Source: Allobosea sp. OK403 (GTDB lineage Bacteria; Pseudomonadota; Alphaproteobacteria; Rhizobiales; Beijerinckiaceae). Taken from it: DNA of 64,000 nt. The stretch is from assembly GCF_900113835.1 (NCBI RefSeq), contig NZ_FOQV01000001.1, forward strand, positions 558,001 through 622,000, in the 5' to 3' direction. Position 1 is the stretch's first letter. Each line of letters starts with the position of its first letter. The translations under genes and the position numbers were made by a program. Below are positions 19,158-26,804 of this stretch, one piece after another. The notes under the pieces were generated by a model, which was not told where the DNA came from, made no database searches, and was given only the letters and a program-made list of their open reading frames with translations.

Positions 19158-19910
19158 TTGACCGACAGCCCCTTAGTTCCACAGCCGATTCTCAGCGTCG
19201 TCGTCCCCGTCCGCAACGAGGTCGGCAATGTCGGTCCCTTGCTGGCCGACATCGAGGCCGCCTGCGCCACGATCGGCGATTTCGAGGTGATCTTCGTCAA
19301 TGACGGCTCGAGCGATGGCACCGCGCAGGCGCTGGCGGCGCTGATGGCGAGCCGGCCCTGGCTGCGCGTCGTCACTCACGCCCAGTCCTGCGGTCAGAGC
19401 GCGGCCGTGCGCAGCGGCGTGCGCCACGCCCGCTCGGCCATCGTGGCGACGCTCGACGGCGATGGCCAGAACGACCCGGCTTTCCTGCCGCGCATGCTGG
19501 AGGCGCTGCAGCAAGCGGGTCTCCAGGCCGGGCTCGTGCAAGGGCAGCGCGTCGGGCGCAAGGACACTGGTTTCAAGAAGCTGCAATCGCGCATCGCCAA
19601 CGGCGTGCGCGGGCGCATCCTCAAGGACGGCACACGCGATACCGGCTGCGGCTTGAAATGCTTCCGCCGCGAGGCTTATCTCGCCTTGCCCTATTTCGAC
19701 GCGCTGCACCGCTTCATGCCGGCTCTGATGGCACGTGAGGGCTATGGCATCGTGCATGTCGAGGTCCGTGACCGGCCCCGGCTCACCGGTGTCTCGAATT
19801 ACGGCTTCTTCGACCGGCTTTGGGTCGGTATTCTCGACCTTGCCGGTGTCTGGTGGCTGATCCGCCGGCGCAAGCGCATTCCTCAGATCGTGCCGGACAC
19901 GCAATCATGA
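19158..19910 (+). CDS. Polyprenyl-phosphate glycosyltransferase (DPM1/ArnC/RgtE-like)
   Basis: GT2 enzyme that loads a sugar from a nucleotide donor onto polyprenyl phosphate on the cytoplasmic face. Visible motifs: LSVVVPVRNEVGNVGPLL, VIFVNDGSSDGT, the DxD region ATLDGDGQNDPAF, and the DTGCGLKCFRR acceptor loop. It lacks the two C-terminal transmembrane helices of ArnC and ends with WWLIRRRKRIP, as in DPM1- and RgtE-type proteins. The start is a TTG at 19158 (alternative TTG at 19128); neither has a good ribosome-binding site. Its stop overlaps the next ATG by 4 bases. Confidence 0.87.
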   Translation: MTDSPLVPQPILSVVVPVRNEVGNVGPLLADIEAACATIGDFEVIFVNDGSSDGTAQALAALMASRPWLRVVTHAQSCGQSAAVRSGVRHARSAIVATLDGDGQNDPAFLPRMLEALQQAGLQAGLVQGQRVGRKDTGFKKLQSRIANGVRGRILKDGTRDTGCGLKCFRREAYLALPYFDALHRFMPALMAREGYGIVHVEVRDRPRLTGVSNYGFFDRLWVGILDLAGVWWLIRRRKRIPQIVPDTQS

Positions 19911-20236
19911 TCATCTCGATTGGCCACGCCGTATCCGACTATATCTATGACGTCTTCGTGCTGAAGTTCGACTTCTGGCTCGCTTTCGGCATCATCGCGC
20001 AATTGCTCTTCACGGCGCGCTTCCTGGTGCAGTGGCTCGTCAGCGAGCGCGAGGGCAACTCCGTGATGCCGCTCTCCTTCTGGTACTTTTCGATGGCCGG
20101 CGGCGCGATGACGCTGGTTTACGGCATCGTCAAGCGCGAACCGATCATCATCATGGGCCAGGCGCTGGCGGTGGTGATCTATGTGCGCAATCTCATGCTG
20201 ATCTTCAGCAACCGCAAAAGGCGCTCGGCCTCATAG
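19907..20236 (+). CDS. LpxB N-terminal-domain-like (LAB_N) membrane protein
   Basis: A 109-residue membrane protein with three hydrophobic segments, matching the lipid-A biosynthesis N-terminal domain: FWLAFGIIAQLLFTARFLVQ, WLVSEREGNSVMPLSFWYFS, then VYGIVKREPIIIMGQ and a final YVRNLMLI. Stand-alone copies sit beside polyprenyl-phosphate sugar transferases and may flip or present the lipid-linked sugar; that role is inference. It overlaps the upstream gene by 4 bases (ATGA). Its TAG stop is formed by the first bases of a TAGAGC repeat (20234-20286). Confidence 0.87.
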   Translation: MIISIGHAVSDYIYDVFVLKFDFWLAFGIIAQLLFTARFLVQWLVSEREGNSVMPLSFWYFSMAGGAMTLVYGIVKREPIIIMGQALAVVIYVRNLMLIFSNRKRRSAS

Positions 20237-20286
20237 AGCATTGCGCGAAAAATCGGGTACCGGTTTTTCGCAGAAGCAATGCTCTA
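20234..20286 (+). repeat. TAGAGC-type palindromic element (short form)
   Basis: TAGAGCATTGC ... GCAATGCTCTA with internal GCGAAAAA / TTTTTCGC, about 53 bp. It supplies the stop codon of the upstream membrane-protein gene. Confidence 0.85.
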
Positions 20287-20324
20287 AACCCCAGGAATCG
20301 ATCACGTTTTTTCGCACTCGGACA

Positions 20325-20592
20325 TTACCGTCCGAATGCGACTTGATCGAGCGTCAGGTCGTCGGGCGAAAACCCGTAGCGTGCCATCATGCTGCGGTGC
20401 CAGGCGCTGCCGAGCTGGCTGCGCAAGGCCTCATCGAAACGCCGCCTGAAACCAGTAGCCGATTTGGCGAAGGCAAAAGCGCCGCGAGCCGACATCACTG
20501 CCTCCCGCCGTCCCGCCTTCCCCGGGAAAGCAGAAGGGCGGTTCGTCGAGATAGGCGAAGACGATCGGGCCCGATGGGCTATTCGCCACGCC
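20325..20592 (-). pseudogene. Remnant of an ABC transporter substrate-binding protein (family 3)
   Basis: Two pieces of a periplasmic amino-acid-binding-type protein sit back to back on the minus strand in different frames. An N-terminal-like piece near 20500-20590 reads GPIVFAYLDEPPFCFPGEGG. A C-terminal-like piece down to the stop at 20325 reads ARGAFAFAKSATGFRRRFDE and then GSAWHRSMMARYGFSPDD. The middle of the protein, about 200 residues, is missing and the frame is broken, so this is a deletion relic. Confidence 0.65.
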
Positions 20593-21783
20593 TCAGCTCG
20601 CCGCGCGCAGCCGGGCGAAGCCGGCGTCGAGATCGGCCTTCAGATCCTCGAGGTCTTCCAGCCCGATATGCAGGCGGATCGTCGGGCCCTTGAAATCCGG
20701 CGTCGTCGCCGTGCGGTAGGGCTTGCAGTCGAAGGGCAGGACGAGGCTCTCATAGCCGCCCCAGGACGCGCCCATGCCGAACAGGGTCAGGCCGTCCAGC
20801 ATGGCGCCGACGGCCTGCATCGCGACAGGTTTCAGCTCGATCGCGAAGAGCGAGGAGGCGCCGGTGAAGTCGCGCTTCCAGAGTGCGTGGCCTGGGTCGC
20901 TCGGCAGCGCTGGGTGCAGCACCCGCGCCACTTCCGGGCGCTCGCTCAGCCACTGCGCCATGTCCAGGCCGGCCGGCATCTGCTCCTTCAAGCGAATATG
21001 CATGGTGCGGATGCCGCGCAACGTCAGGAAGGCGTCCTCGGGCGCGATGATGACACCGAGCGTTTCCCAGCAGCCCCGGACCAGCTTGTAGAGTTCGGGC
21101 GTGCGCGCCGAGACGGTGCCGATCAGCACGTCGGAGTGTCCGGCATAATATTTCGTGCCGGCCTGTACCGAGATGTCGACGCCGAATTTGTGGCTGTCGA
21201 AGAAAAGCGGCGTCGCCCAGGTGTTGTCCATCAGCACAAGCACGTCGCGGGCATGCGCGGCTTCCACGATGGCCGGAATATCCTGCATCTCGAAGGTCTG
21301 CGAGCCCGGCGCTTCGGTCCAGACCGCCCTGGTGTTCGGCTTGAACAGCTTTGCGATATCGCCGCCGATGGCGGGATCATAATAGCTGACCTCGATGCCC
21401 AGGCGCGGCAGCATCTTGTCACAGAAGTTGCGCGTCGGCCGGTAGACGCTGTCCGTCACCAGGACATGATCGCCGGCTGAAAGCACTGCCAGCATTGGCA
21501 AGGTGCAGGCGAGCAGGCCCGAGGGGCAGACGACGACGCCCGCGCCGCCTTCCATGGTATTCAGCGCCGCGATCAGCGCGTCGATCGTCGGATTGCCTTG
21601 CGTACCGTAGGTGTAGCGCGACTTCCGGGCGAGGAAATCCTCCATATTGGGATAGATCACCGTCGAACCGCGCACGATCGCGGGGTTGACGAAGCCATAG
21701 CTATCGGCCGGATCACGGCCTGCGAGGACGAGGCGGGTCTTCTCGCGCAGGCGCGCGAAGTCAGGCGGGGACAGCTTTTTCAT
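20593..21783 (-). CDS. metC: Cystathionine beta-lyase (PLP-dependent)
   Basis: Cleaves cystathionine to homocysteine, pyruvate and ammonia in methionine synthesis. Cys/Met-metabolism PLP-enzyme fold of 396 residues: YTYGTQGNPTIDALIAALNT at the N-terminus, the DNTWATPLFF segment (PLP-ring aspartate) and the Schiff-base lysine in SVQAGTKYYAGHSDV, then RGIRTMHIRLKEQ and SLFAIELKP. The SYGFVNPAI... YPNMEDFLARK start is typical of MetC-like rather than MetB-like members. It is divergent from the first aapJ copy; no riboswitch-like leader is apparent. Confidence 0.92.
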   Translation of the reverse strand: MKKLSPPDFARLREKTRLVLAGRDPADSYGFVNPAIVRGSTVIYPNMEDFLARKSRYTYGTQGNPTIDALIAALNTMEGGAGVVVCPSGLLACTLPMLAVLSAGDHVLVTDSVYRPTRNFCDKMLPRLGIEVSYYDPAIGGDIAKLFKPNTRAVWTEAPGSQTFEMQDIPAIVEAAHARDVLVLMDNTWATPLFFDSHKFGVDISVQAGTKYYAGHSDVLIGTVSARTPELYKLVRGCWETLGVIIAPEDAFLTLRGIRTMHIRLKEQMPAGLDMAQWLSERPEVARVLHPALPSDPGHALWKRDFTGASSLFAIELKPVAMQAVGAMLDGLTLFGMGASWGGYESLVLPFDCKPYRTATTPDFKGPTIRLHIGLEDLEDLKADLDAGFARLRAAS

Positions 21784-22039
21784 GGATGGAATCGCAAGGC
21801 CGTTTCTGGTTCCGGGTCAGGCTTGACCACCCTTGGAAACTTGCATGTGATGCGAAGGCGGGAAAGAGGCGTGCCGGATATGGGCCGTTGCTTGACGCTC
21901 ATGAGCGTCTCTGGCAATCGACCTTGGGGACGCCGTTCAATTCCTGTGCAATCAGAGCGGGCAAAATGCCTGCAAGCGGCGAAGCCGATGACGGCCTGCC
22001 GGCCCGGCCGGACAGGAGACCTCAATGGGAGAGAGAGCA
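21784..22039. promoter_or_regulatory. Divergent metC/aapJ-1 intergenic region with leader hairpin
   Basis: 256 bases between divergent genes. A small GC hairpin (CCGGC/GCCGG, 21999-22011) lies just ahead of the ACAGGAGA stretch before the first aapJ copy. I see no sigma-54 match here, unlike the leaders of copies 3 and 4: TTGGAAACTTGC (near 21832) has the two halves too close together. Confidence 0.5.
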
Positions 22040-23065
22040 ATGAAGAAATTCTTGGCAGCCGCGATCGCAGGGCTTGGGCTCGCGGTCACCGCGACAGCGG
22101 TTTCGGCGCAGGCGCCTGCGACTTTGGCTCAGGTCAAGTCGCGCAACATCCTCAACTGCGGTTCCAACACCGGTCTCGCCGGCTTCGGCGTGCCGGATGC
22201 CCAGGGCAACTGGGTCGGCCTCGATGTCGATTACTGCCGCGCCGTCGCCGCGGCGATCTTCAATGATCCGGCCAAGGTGAAGTTCATCCCGCTTTCGGCG
22301 AAGGACCGCTTCACCGCACTGCAGTCGGGCGAGGTCGATCTGCTCGTCCGCAACTCGACCTGGACGATGTCGCGCGACGCCTCGCTCGGCCTGCTCTTCA
22401 CCGGCGTGAACTACTATGACGGCCAGGGCTTCATGGTCCGCAAGAAGCTCGGCGTCACCTCGGCGCTGCAGCTTTCGGGCGCCTCGGTCTGCACTCAGCA
22501 GGGCACCACGACCGAGCTGAACCTGGCCGACTTCTTCCGCGCCAACAACCTGAAATACGAAGTCGTCGCCTTCGCCTCCTCCGACGAGACGGTCAAGGCC
22601 TATGACGCTGGCCGCTGCGACGCCTTCACCACCGACGCCTCGGGCCTCTATGCCGAGCGTCTGAAGCTGACGGCGCCGGACGATCACATGGTCCTGCCCG
22701 AGATCATCTCCAAGGAGCCGCTCGGTCCGTCCGTCCGCAACACCGACGCGCAGTGGTTCAACCTGGTGAAGTGGGTGCACTACGCCATGCTGAACGCCGA
22801 GGAGCTCGGCGTGACCAAGGCCAATGTCGACGAGATGCTGAAGTCGCCCAATCCCGAGATCAAGCGTCTGCTCGGTGTCGAGGGCAAGTTCGGCGAAGGC
22901 ATCGGCCTCACCGCCGATTGGGCCTACCGCATCGTCAAGCTGGTCGGCAATTACGGCGAATCCTTCGAGAAGAATGTCGGCCAGGGCTCGCTGCTGAAGA
23001 TCGCGCGCGGCCAGAATGGACTCTGGACCAAGGGCGGCCTGCAATACGCTCCGCCGGTTCGCTGA
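22040..23065 (+). CDS. aapJ: General L-amino acid ABC transporter, substrate-binding protein, copy 1
   Basis: Periplasmic binding protein of the Aap permease, which takes up many L-amino acids. Signal peptide residues 1-23 (MKKFLAAAIAG... cleavage after VSA-QA), then a family-3 solute-binding domain: GLAGFGVPDAQGNWVGLDVD, KDRFTALQSGEVDLL, QGTTTELNLADFFRANN and a typical C-terminus IARGQNGLWTKGGLQYAPP. ATG 22040 has GGAGAGAGA upstream; ATG 22025 is less likely. First of four tandem paralogues. Copies 1 and 2 share features (RLLGVEGKFGE) that differ from copies 3 and 4 (GTEGKFGEPMG). Confidence 0.93.
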   Translation: MKKFLAAAIAGLGLAVTATAVSAQAPATLAQVKSRNILNCGSNTGLAGFGVPDAQGNWVGLDVDYCRAVAAAIFNDPAKVKFIPLSAKDRFTALQSGEVDLLVRNSTWTMSRDASLGLLFTGVNYYDGQGFMVRKKLGVTSALQLSGASVCTQQGTTTELNLADFFRANNLKYEVVAFASSDETVKAYDAGRCDAFTTDASGLYAERLKLTAPDDHMVLPEIISKEPLGPSVRNTDAQWFNLVKWVHYAMLNAEELGVTKANVDEMLKSPNPEIKRLLGVEGKFGEGIGLTADWAYRIVKLVGNYGESFEKNVGQGSLLKIARGQNGLWTKGGLQYAPPVR

Positions 23066-23179
23066 CATCAAACCAAATCCGGGCGCCGACATTGTTCGGC
23101 GCCCGGGCTGCTCACGCCAATGCCGAATAGGTCCTCATAAACCGCAGAATATGCGGCCCTGAGCGCTCAGAATATGCGA

Positions 23180-23196
23180 GAGCGGATGAACCGCTC
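23180..23196 (+). promoter_or_regulatory. Leader hairpin of aapJ copy 2
   Basis: GAGCGG/CCGCTC stem with a 5-base loop, followed after 5 bases by AGGGGA and the ATG at 23213. It holds the same position as hairpins before copies 1, 3 and 4. Confidence 0.55.
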
Positions 23197-23212
23197 CGGA
23201 TAGGGGACTACC

Positions 23213-24235
23213 ATGAAACGATTGCTCGTCGCGGCGCTCGCGCTTGCCGCATTCCTTCCTGGCATTGAACACGCCCAGGCCCAGACCTCCTCGCTCGCAA
23301 CGGTCAAGAACCGCGGCGAACTCATTTGTGGCGTCAGCCCGGGCTTGGCCGGCTTCGGCATACCTGATGCCCAAGGAAACTGGGTCGGCCTCGATGTCGA
23401 TCTGTGCCGCGCCATCGCGGCCGAGATCTTCAACGATGCCGGCAAGGTCAAGTTCGTTCCGCTGTCGTCGAAGGACCGCTTCACCGCGCTTCAGTCCGGC
23501 GAGGTCGATCTGCTGTCGCGGACGAGCACCTGGACGATGGCGCGCGACACGGCGCTCGGCTTGAGCTTCTCGACCGTGAACTATTATGACGGCCAGGCCT
23601 TCCTGGTTCAGAAGAAGCTCGGCGTCCAATCCGCCCTCAAGCTCGATGGCGCGTCGATCTGCTTGCAGCAGGGCACGACGACTGAACTGAACGTTGCGGA
23701 TTTCTTCCGCGCCAACAAGATCAAGTACGAGGTCGTCGCCTTCGACAAGGGTGATGAGGCGATCAAGGCCTTCGAATCCGGGCGCTGCGATGCACTGACC
23801 GACGACTCCTCCGCGCTCTACGCGCTGCGCCTGAAGCTGACCGCGCCCGAGGATGCCGTCGTCCTCCCCGAGATCATCTCCAAGGAGCCGCTCGGTCCGG
23901 TTGTCCGCAGCAGCGACATGCAGTGGATCAACCTGGTGAAATGGACGCATTTCGCGATGCTGAACGCGGAAGAGTTCGGCATCACCAAGGCGAATGTCGA
24001 CGAGATGCTCAAGTCGACCAACCCTGAGATCCGGCGCCTGCTCGGCGTCGAAGGCAAGTTCGGTGAAGCGGTCGGCCTGAGCAATGACTGGGCTTATCGG
24101 ATCGTCAAGCTCGTCGGCAATTACGGCGAGGCGTTCGAGCGTAATGTCGGCGCCGGTTCCATGCTCAAAATTGCCCGTGGAAAGAATGCGCTGTGGACCA
24201 ACGGGGGATTGCAGTACGCTCCACCGGTCCGTTGA
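23213..24235 (+). CDS. aapJ: General L-amino acid ABC transporter, substrate-binding protein, copy 2
   Basis: A 340-residue paralogue of copy 1. Signal peptide to about residue 23 (AFLPGIEHAQA-QT). The binding-domain landmarks are kept: GLAGFGIPDAQGNWVGLDVD, KDRFTALQSGEVDLLSRTS, QQGTTTELNVADFFRANK. It is the most divergent copy around the ligand-facing segments (VVAFDKGDEAIKAFESGRC and LTDDSSALYALRLK instead of FTTDASGLYAERLK), so it may prefer other amino acids; this is inference. AGGGGA precedes the ATG. It lies 147 bases after copy 1. Confidence 0.92.
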   Translation: MKRLLVAALALAAFLPGIEHAQAQTSSLATVKNRGELICGVSPGLAGFGIPDAQGNWVGLDVDLCRAIAAEIFNDAGKVKFVPLSSKDRFTALQSGEVDLLSRTSTWTMARDTALGLSFSTVNYYDGQAFLVQKKLGVQSALKLDGASICLQQGTTTELNVADFFRANKIKYEVVAFDKGDEAIKAFESGRCDALTDDSSALYALRLKLTAPEDAVVLPEIISKEPLGPVVRSSDMQWINLVKWTHFAMLNAEEFGITKANVDEMLKSTNPEIRRLLGVEGKFGEAVGLSNDWAYRIVKLVGNYGEAFERNVGAGSMLKIARGKNALWTNGGLQYAPPVR

Positions 24236-24339
24236 TCGCTTCAGCGGAGCGTCGGTTCTGCCGGCGCTCCGTTCGCGGTTTGGTCGCGTCGGCTTTATTT
24301 TGTGGGGGAAGGAGGGGAGGATACCAGGCGAGGATCGCT

Positions 24340-24355
24340 TGGTCCGGGACTTGCT
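24340..24355 (+). promoter_or_regulatory. Sigma-54 (RpoN) type promoter of aapJ copy 3
   Basis: TGGTCCGGGACTTGCT matches the -24/-12 consensus TGGCACGRNNNTTGCW at 14 of 16 positions, with invariant GG and GC at the required spacing, 50 bases before the ATG. An identical 16-mer precedes copy 4. Confidence 0.75.
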
Positions 24356-24365
24356 AGCATTTCGA

Positions 24366-24384
24366 GAACGGGAAGAACCCGTTC
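24366..24384 (+). promoter_or_regulatory. Leader hairpin of aapJ copy 3
   Basis: GAACGGG/CCCGTTC (7-bp stem, loop AAGAA) between the sigma-54-type promoter and the CAGGGGAA ribosome-binding stretch. Its sequence differs from the copy 4 hairpin while position and pairing are kept. Confidence 0.6.
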
Positions 24385-24404
24385 CGCCAACAGGGGAAAC
24401 AACC

Positions 24405-25427
24405 ATGAATAAGTTTTTCGCAGCCGCGCTCGTCGCGGCGGCAACTGCAGCTTGCATCGGCGGAGCGCAAGCGCAGACTGGCACGCTTGCCCAGGTCAAG
24501 AACCGCGGGATTCTCCATTGCGGTTCGGGGACAGGCCTTGCCGGCTTCGGCATTCCCGACGCGCAGGGTAACTGGACAGGCTTGGACGTCGACCTCTGCC
24601 GCGCGGTCGCGGCGGCGATCTTCAACGATCCGCTGAAGGTCAAGTTCATCCCGCTCTCGGCCAAGGACCGGTTCACCTCGCTGCAATCGGGCGAGGTCGA
24701 TCTGCTCTCGCGCACGACGACCTGGACGCTATCGCGCGACACCGCGCTCGGGCTCAATTTCGCGGGCGTGAACTATTATGACGGCCAAGGCTTCCTGGTC
24801 CGCAAGAAACTCGGCATCGACTCCGCCTTGAAGCTGGCCGGGGGCTCCATCTGCACGCAGCAGGGCACGACCACGGAACTCAATCTCGCGGACTATTTTC
24901 GGTCCAACAAGATGAAGTACGAGGTCGTTGCCTTCGCGAGCAACACCGAGACCGTCAAGGCCTATGAGGCAGGCCGCTGCGACGCCTTCACCACGGATGC
25001 CTCGGGTCTTTATGCCGAGCGCCTGAACCTGACGACGCCCGCCGACCACATCGTCCTGCCCGAGATCATCTCGAAGGAGCCGCTCGGTCCTGTCGTTCGC
25101 CATGGTGACGACAATTGGCTCGACATCGTCAAATGGACGCATAACGCGATGTTGAACGCCGAAGAACTCGGCATCACCCAGGCGAATGTCGATGAGATGC
25201 TGAAATCGGACAATCCCGAGATCAAGCGCTTCATTGGCACCGAGGGCAAGTTCGGCGAGCCGATGGGCCTGACCAATGACTGGGCCTACCGGATCATCAA
25301 GCATGTCGGCAATTACGGCGAGGTCTTCGAGAAGAATGTCGGCCAGGGCTCGCTCCTGAAGATCGCGCGCGGCCAGAATGCGCTCTGGACCAAGGGCGGG
25401 CTGCAATACGCGCCGCCGATCCGCTGA
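24405..25427 (+). CDS. aapJ: General L-amino acid ABC transporter, substrate-binding protein, copy 3
   Basis: A 340-residue paralogue with signal peptide to about residue 24 (CIGGAQA-QT). The binding domain shows GLAGFGIPDAQGNWTGLDVD, SLQSGEVDLLSRTTTWTLSR, QQGTTTELNLADYFRSNK and FTTDASGLYAERLN. It is very close to copy 4 over the C-terminal lobe (VRHGDDNWLDIVKWTHNAML in both). ATG 24405 begins the signal peptide; the frame is open further upstream but that stretch is the leader. A sigma-54-type promoter at 24340 and the hairpin at 24366 imply its own nitrogen-responsive transcription. Confidence 0.93.
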   Translation: MNKFFAAALVAAATAACIGGAQAQTGTLAQVKNRGILHCGSGTGLAGFGIPDAQGNWTGLDVDLCRAVAAAIFNDPLKVKFIPLSAKDRFTSLQSGEVDLLSRTTTWTLSRDTALGLNFAGVNYYDGQGFLVRKKLGIDSALKLAGGSICTQQGTTTELNLADYFRSNKMKYEVVAFASNTETVKAYEAGRCDAFTTDASGLYAERLNLTTPADHIVLPEIISKEPLGPVVRHGDDNWLDIVKWTHNAMLNAEELGITQANVDEMLKSDNPEIKRFIGTEGKFGEPMGLTNDWAYRIIKHVGNYGEVFEKNVGQGSLLKIARGQNALWTKGGLQYAPPIR

Positions 25428-25511
25428 AGCATCGCGAGCATACGGCGCCGGCTTCGTTCTGGCGCCGTATCGATCCCGGCCCCGCGCCGTCCGTTACGCA
25501 TCGAAAGCGCA

Positions 25512-25527
25512 TGGTCCGGGACTTGCT
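25512..25527 (+). promoter_or_regulatory. Sigma-54 (RpoN) type promoter of aapJ copy 4
   Basis: TGGTCCGGGACTTGCT, the same 16-mer as before copy 3, with GG/GC spacing correct for RpoN, 50 bases before the ATG at 25577. Because aapQMP follow, this could drive the whole transporter under nitrogen limitation. Confidence 0.75.
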
Positions 25528-25532
25528 AAGCG

Positions 25533-25564
25533 TTTTAGGTGCGGGCGAAAGCCCGCACCTAAAA
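25533..25564 (+). promoter_or_regulatory. Strong GNRA-capped leader hairpin of aapJ copy 4
   Basis: TTTTAGGTGCGGGC and GCCCGCACCTAAAA form a perfect 14-bp stem closed by a GAAA tetraloop, ending 3 bases before the AGGGGA ribosome-binding stretch. There is no T-run after the stem, so it is not an intrinsic terminator; a role in mRNA stability or translation is more likely. Confidence 0.7.
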
Positions 25565-25576
25565 CAGGGGAACGCA

Positions 25577-26599
25577 ATGAAAAAAGCCGTCACGTCAGCA
25601 CTGGTGCTCGCATCGCTCGCTCTCGGCGCGGGGGTTGCCCAGGCCCAGACAGGGTTGCTTCCGCAGATCAAGGCGAGGGGTGTTGTCACATGCGGCACGA
25701 GCCCGGGCCTCGCCGGTTTCGCGATGCCGGATGCGCAGGGCAATTATACAGGCATCGACGTCGATCTTTGCCGCGCCTTGGCGGCCGCGATCTTCAACGA
25801 CCCGCAGAAGGTCAAGTTCGTGCCGCTCTCGTCGAAGGACCGCTTCACGGCGCTGCAGGCCGGCGAGGTCGATCTGCTCTCGCGCACCACGACCTGGACC
25901 TTGTCGCGCGACACCGCGCTCGGCCTCAATTTCGCAGGCATCAATTATTTCGACGGCCAGGGCTTCATGGTCCACAAGAAGCTCGGCATCGATTCCGCGC
26001 TCAAGCTTGCCGGCGCTTCGGTCTGCGTCGCACAAGGCACGACCACCGAGCTGAACCTTGCCGACTTCTTCCGCGCCAACAAGATGAAGTACGAGGTCGT
26101 GGCCTTCAGCAGCGGCGACGAGACGATCAAGGCCTATGAATCAGGCCGCTGCGACGCCTTCACCACGGACTCGTCGGGTCTTTACGCCGAGCGCCTGAAG
26201 CTCCAGGTTCCGACGGACCATATCGTGCTGCCCGAGATCATCTCGAAGGAGCCGCTCGGCCCGGTTGTCCGCCATGGCGATGACAATTGGCTCGATATCG
26301 TCAAATGGACGCATAACGCGATGTTGAACGCCGAGGAGCTTGGCATCACCAAGGCCAATGTCGATGAGATGCTGAAATCGGAGAACCCCGAGATCAAGCG
26401 CTTCGTCGGCACCGAGGGCAAGTTCGGCGAGCCGATGGGCTTGAGCAATGACTGGGCTTATCGCATCGTCAAACTTGTCGGGAACTATGGCGAGGTTTTC
26501 GAGAAGAATGTCGGTACGGGCTCGCCGCTGAAGATCGCGCGCGGTCTGAACGCACTCTGGACCAAAGGGGGGCTGCAATACGCGCCGCCAATCCGTTGA
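25577..26599 (+). CDS. aapJ: General L-amino acid ABC transporter, substrate-binding protein, copy 4
   Basis: A 340-residue paralogue next to the permease genes and so the best candidate for the main Aap binding protein. Signal peptide to residue 24 (GAGVAQA-QT). Landmarks: GLAGFAMPDAQGNYTGIDVD, ALQAGEVDLLSRTTTWTLSR, AQGTTTELNLADFFRANK, FTTDSSGLYAERLKLQVP. The C-terminus RGLNALWTKGGLQYAPPIR closely matches copy 3. The start is set by AGGGGAACGCA just upstream. A palindromic repeat (26606-26711) separates it from aapQ. Confidence 0.94.
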   Translation: MKKAVTSALVLASLALGAGVAQAQTGLLPQIKARGVVTCGTSPGLAGFAMPDAQGNYTGIDVDLCRALAAAIFNDPQKVKFVPLSSKDRFTALQAGEVDLLSRTTTWTLSRDTALGLNFAGINYFDGQGFMVHKKLGIDSALKLAGASVCVAQGTTTELNLADFFRANKMKYEVVAFSSGDETIKAYESGRCDAFTTDSSGLYAERLKLQVPTDHIVLPEIISKEPLGPVVRHGDDNWLDIVKWTHNAMLNAEELGITKANVDEMLKSENPEIKRFVGTEGKFGEPMGLSNDWAYRIVKLVGNYGEVFEKNVGTGSPLKIARGLNALWTKGGLQYAPPIR

Positions 26600-26605
26600 G
26601 GCGCT

Positions 26606-26711
26606 CTAGCGCGTTTTCGAGCGAAGTGGATACCGGTTCGCATGAAGAAAACGCGTTAAAACAAAGGCCTAGAGCAATTGAACGATCCAATGGGATCGGA
26701 AATTGCTCTAG
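26606..26711 (+). repeat. TAGAGC-type palindromic element (long form)
   Basis: About 105 bp: CTAGCGCGTTTTCGAGCG ... ACCGGTTCGC ... then a second palindromic half TAGAGCAATTGAACGATCC ... AATTGCTCTA. It lies between aapJ copy 4 and aapQ and could act as an RNA structure that sets the ratio of binding protein to permease message; that function is inferred. Confidence 0.85.
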
Positions 26712-26804
26712 CGCAACGGTCTGAGATCAGAAGGAAACATCCGGCGGCGGCTCTGGCCGCTGCCGGTTCACCTGCCGCAATCAAAACAAAAAAGGGCGTA
26801 ACAC

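Noticed and set aside
21830..21845. TTGGAAACTTGC before aapJ copy 1 as a sigma-54 promoter
   Set aside because: Distance between the GG and GC elements is too short for RpoN.
25533..25564. Hairpin before aapJ copy 4 read as an intrinsic terminator of copy 3
   Set aside because: The stem is followed by AAAACAGGGG, not a T-run, on either strand, and it sits between a promoter and a ribosome-binding site.
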